A DNA stretch of 51,628 nucleotides from an uncultured Lachnospiraceae bacterium (GTDB lineage: Bacteria; Bacillota; Clostridia; Lachnospirales; Lachnospiraceae), in NCBI GenBank assembly GCA_946626215.1, contig CAMOUD010000003.1, positions 1 to 51,628 on the forward strand. The letters run 5' to 3'. The notes beneath the pieces are model-generated. The model saw nothing but the letters and a program-made list of their open reading frames with translations, ran no database searches and was not told the DNA's origin. Positions within the stretch are counted from its first letter, which is position 1, and every line of letters begins with the position of its first letter. Positions 49,917 through 51,628 of this stretch are shown one piece after another. A program made the position numbers and the translations under genes.

Positions 49917-51179
49917 TTATTTCTGAATGGGATTCCTGTAGAATTCCACAAATTCCTCAAAGCCCTTTTCCTGGAGCTGCTGCTTCTGGAACTTCTTGTT
50001 CTTGTTCATCTTCGCGATCAGGACCACGCTGCCCTTTTCCCTTTCGGCCTGGGCCTGCCGGATCACGTCCCTGAGCCTGTCGGCGGGCATGTTCTTCTCG
50101 ATCAGGAAGGCCTTCTTGGCAGGGCTGCCCGGGATCCTGAAGCCGGATTCCATGAGCAGGAGGATGATCCTCTCAAAACCGATGGAGAAGCCGCAGGCAG
50201 GCACGTCCCTGCCGGTAAAGCGGCCGACCATCTTGTCATAGCGGCCGCCGCCTCCGCAGCTGATGCCCAGGGCCGGCATCTTGATCTCAAAGATGGTGCC
50301 GGTGTAGTAGGACATGCCCCGGACGATGGTGGGGTCAAAGATGATCTGGAAGTCCGCTGTCTTCGTCTCCTCCACGCTCTCCATGATCTCCATGAGGCCG
50401 GGAATGACGCCGGGAGCGATGGAGTCTCCCAGGGTCTCGGCCAGCCAGGAAAGGGAATAGCCCTTTTCCTCCAGGTCCCTGAAGAGGCCCGTGTAGCGGC
50501 GGGCGGCTTCTTCGGAGAAGCCGGACTCCGTCAGTTCCTTTTCCACGCCCTCCAGGCCGATCTTGTCCATCTTGTCGAGGATGATGAAGACCTCGTCGAA
50601 CTGGTCCTCGGAAAAGCCCGACCAGGCGGCCATGGCGGACAGGATCTTCCGGTCGTTGATCCGGATCTGGAAATCCTTAAAACCGATCCTTCCCAGGGTC
50701 GTGGTGGTGGCCAGGATCAGTTCGATCTCGGCCAGGTTGCCGGCTTCGCCGATGATATCGATATCGCACTGCATGAACTGGCGGTAGCGTCCCTTCTGGG
50801 GCCTGTCCGCTCTCCAGACATTTCCCATCTGCAGGGCCTTGAAGGGGGCCGGCAGCTCATTGGCATGGTTGGCGTAATAGCGGACCAGGGGGACCGTCAG
50901 GTCATAGCGGAGGCCTCCGTCCACCAGGTCGGCCTCTTCCTTTGCCTCTGCCAGGCGGAGCTTTTCTCCCCTCTTGAGGATCTTGAAGATGAGCTTCTCA
51001 TTGTCGCCGCCCTGTTTGCTGGTCAGGTTCCGGATATCCTCCACGCAGGGGGTCTCGATCGACTGGAACCCGAATTCCGCGTAGGTCTTTTTAATGATGG
51101 AGATCGCGTAGTCCCGGATCTCCATTTCCTCCGGCATGATGTCCTTCATGCCGGTCACAGGCTTCTTGATCAGTGCCAT
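49917..51179 (-). CDS. hisS: Histidyl-tRNA synthetase
   Basis: Class IIa synthetase, 420 aa. Motif 2 region LRYDLTVPLVRYYANH and RADRPQKGRYRQFMQCDIDIIG, histidine-binding SYYTGTIFEI and CGGGGRYDKMVGRF, motif 3 GFSIGFERIILLL, and a C-terminal anticodon-binding domain. It is the first gene of hisS-aspS. The short leader has no convincing T-box. Confidence 0.97.
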   Translation of the reverse strand: MALIKKPVTGMKDIMPEEMEIRDYAISIIKKTYAEFGFQSIETPCVEDIRNLTSKQGGDNEKLIFKILKRGEKLRLAEAKEEADLVDGGLRYDLTVPLVRYYANHANELPAPFKALQMGNVWRADRPQKGRYRQFMQCDIDIIGEAGNLAEIELILATTTTLGRIGFKDFQIRINDRKILSAMAAWSGFSEDQFDEVFIILDKMDKIGLEGVEKELTESGFSEEAARRYTGLFRDLEEKGYSLSWLAETLGDSIAPGVIPGLMEIMESVEETKTADFQIIFDPTIVRGMSYYTGTIFEIKMPALGISCGGGGRYDKMVGRFTGRDVPACGFSIGFERIILLLMESGFRIPGSPAKKAFLIEKNMPADRLRDVIRQAQAEREKGSVVLIAKMNKNKKFQKQQLQEKGFEEFVEFYRNPIQK

Positions 51180-51263
51180 AGATCTGTTCCTTTCTCTGAA
51201 TCTGCCGGTGTCCCGGCCGGGCCGGGGCTTCCTTCAGATGGTCCCTTTTCCCGAACAGTTACG

Positions 51264-51292
51264 ATTTTACCTTCTTTGAAATACCTTGTAAA
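51264..51292 (-). promoter_or_regulatory. hisS-aspS promoter
   Basis: TTTACA, 17 bases, TAAAAT on the minus strand. The predicted leader of ~78 bases is too short for a T-box riboswitch. Confidence 0.7.
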
Positions 51293-51360
51293 GCCACCTG
51301 CAGGCCAATTGGCCGCGGATCCTCCATTTTTGCCGGCGGAAACCGCGCTGAAAGCTTCCT

Positions 51361-51400
51361 CCTGCCGGGCCCTGTCCGGGCCCTCCGGCAGGGTTTTTTT
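51361..51400 (+). terminator. Plus-strand intrinsic terminator upstream of the edge gene
   Basis: CCTGCCGG-GCCC...GGGC-CCT-CCGGCAGG followed by GTTTTTTT is a strong plus-strand terminator. No plus-strand gene ends before it, so it may end a short leader or small RNA transcribed ahead of the gene at 51502. See the finding on the complementary segment downstream. Confidence 0.7.
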
Positions 51401-51501
51401 GTCTCTTTTCTGCCCGGACAGGGTCTCCGGCCTCCTTTGGGCCTTGTCTTTCGGAAGTTTCGCGTCCAAACTGGCCCAAACAGTTCCGGAAAGGAGGTCC
51501 T

Positions 51502-51628
51502 ATGTTTTCCGATATCCTCACCGCTCTTCCCGCCGGGCCCTCCGGCAGGCTGGTCCATGTCCAGACAGAGGCCCTGGAGGGTCCCCGCTGCTTTCTGATC
51601 CCCGGCCAGGAGAAGGCCTCCGCCGGGG
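51502..51628 (+). CDS. Unidentified protein, N-terminal part only (runs off right edge)
   Basis: An ATG at 51502 preceded by GGAAAGGAGG opens a frame with no stop to the window end (42 codons, MFSDILTALPAGPSGRLVH...). It is missing from the ORF track because its stop lies outside. The strong ribosome site and core-like codon use (GGC, CTG, CCC) support a real gene. I do not recognise the product. It is divergent from hisS. Confidence 0.6.
   Translation, partial: MFSDILTALPAGPSGRLVHVQTEALEGPRCFLIPGQEKASAG

Noticed and set aside
51180-51370. Possible T-box leader for hisS (GGAGGATCCGCGG resembles the T-box core)
   Set aside because: The match to the T-box consensus is poor, it lies upstream of a good promoter with only a ~78-base leader, and no minus-strand terminator follows.
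51330-51400. Possible T-box on the plus strand (GGCGGAAACCGCG before a terminator)
   Set aside because: Core T-box bases are not matched well, no specifier stem could be traced, and the downstream product is unknown.
1-51628. CRISPR arrays, tRNA or rRNA genes, insertion sequences
   Set aside because: No regularly spaced repeats, cloverleaf-like segments, rRNA blocks or transposase genes were seen by eye; a tRNAscan or IS search could confirm.

Overview
The window looks like a chromosomal segment of a fairly high-GC, Gram-positive anaerobe of the Clostridia, most likely Lachnospiraceae or a close relative. This rests on gene content and order, not on a database search. Supporting observations are the Firmicute block priA-def-fmt-rsmB-rlmN-prpC-prkC-rsgA, a dcw cluster mraZ-rsmH-ftsL-pbp-mraY-murD-ftsW-divIB-ftsZ, a fused SecDF, a MurE with the meso-diaminopimelate-type DNPR motif, a butyryl-CoA:acetate CoA-transferase-like enzyme, and an RND pump of the Gram-positive (SwrC-like) type. 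Almost all genes lie on the minus strand. The exceptions are a four-gene cassette at 22.8-23.9 kb, a lipoprotein phosphoesterase, a phosphopantetheinyl transferase and partial genes at both edges.

Layout. 0-5.1 kb: the end of an unidentified plus-strand gene, an aminopeptidase P, and a three-gene unit (atypical protein kinase, 99-aa protein, DUF3810 membrane metallopeptidase-like protein). 5.2-9.5 kb: a 1418-aa RND permease with a long coiled-coil insertion. A 540-bp leader follows that holds two operator-like palindromes but no regulator gene. 10.1-19.9 kb: the division and wall cluster, read from mraZ to ftsZ, with a consensus promoter overlapped by a three-repeat MraZ box; murG, murC, murF and ftsA are absent. 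20.1-22.3 kb: lgt and ychF, each with its own promoter. 22.6-23.9 kb: a lower-GC plus-strand cassette (HTH protein, DUF3791, DUF3990, small protein) that looks like a mobile toxin-antitoxin-type module. 24.3-28.0 kb: sugar acetyltransferase, calcineurin-like lipoprotein, CoA-transferase. 28.2-30.8 kb: a two-gene operon encoding a small membrane protein and a membrane-anchored TIR-domain protein. 31.0-42.7 kb: murE, priA, def, fmt, rsmB, rlmN, prpC, prkC, rsgA. 43-51.2 kb: recJ, secDF, a plus-strand Sfp-type PPTase, and hisS-aspS.

How the genes fit together. The core of the window is envelope growth (MurD, MurE, MraY, FtsW, the transpeptidase, DivIB, FtsZ, Lgt, SecDF) together with translation quality functions (Def, Fmt, RsmB, RlmN, RsmH, RsgA, AspS, HisS). 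PrkC and PrpC are the expected muropeptide-sensing kinase and phosphatase pair. The parts most likely to hold undescribed biology are the TIR/membrane operon, the HTH-DUF3791-DUF3990 cassette and the kinase/99-aa/DUF3810 unit. At the single-gene level, priA has conserved N-terminal coding sequence upstream of its first ATG but no canonical start codon there. No rRNA, tRNA, CRISPR array or insertion sequence was seen.
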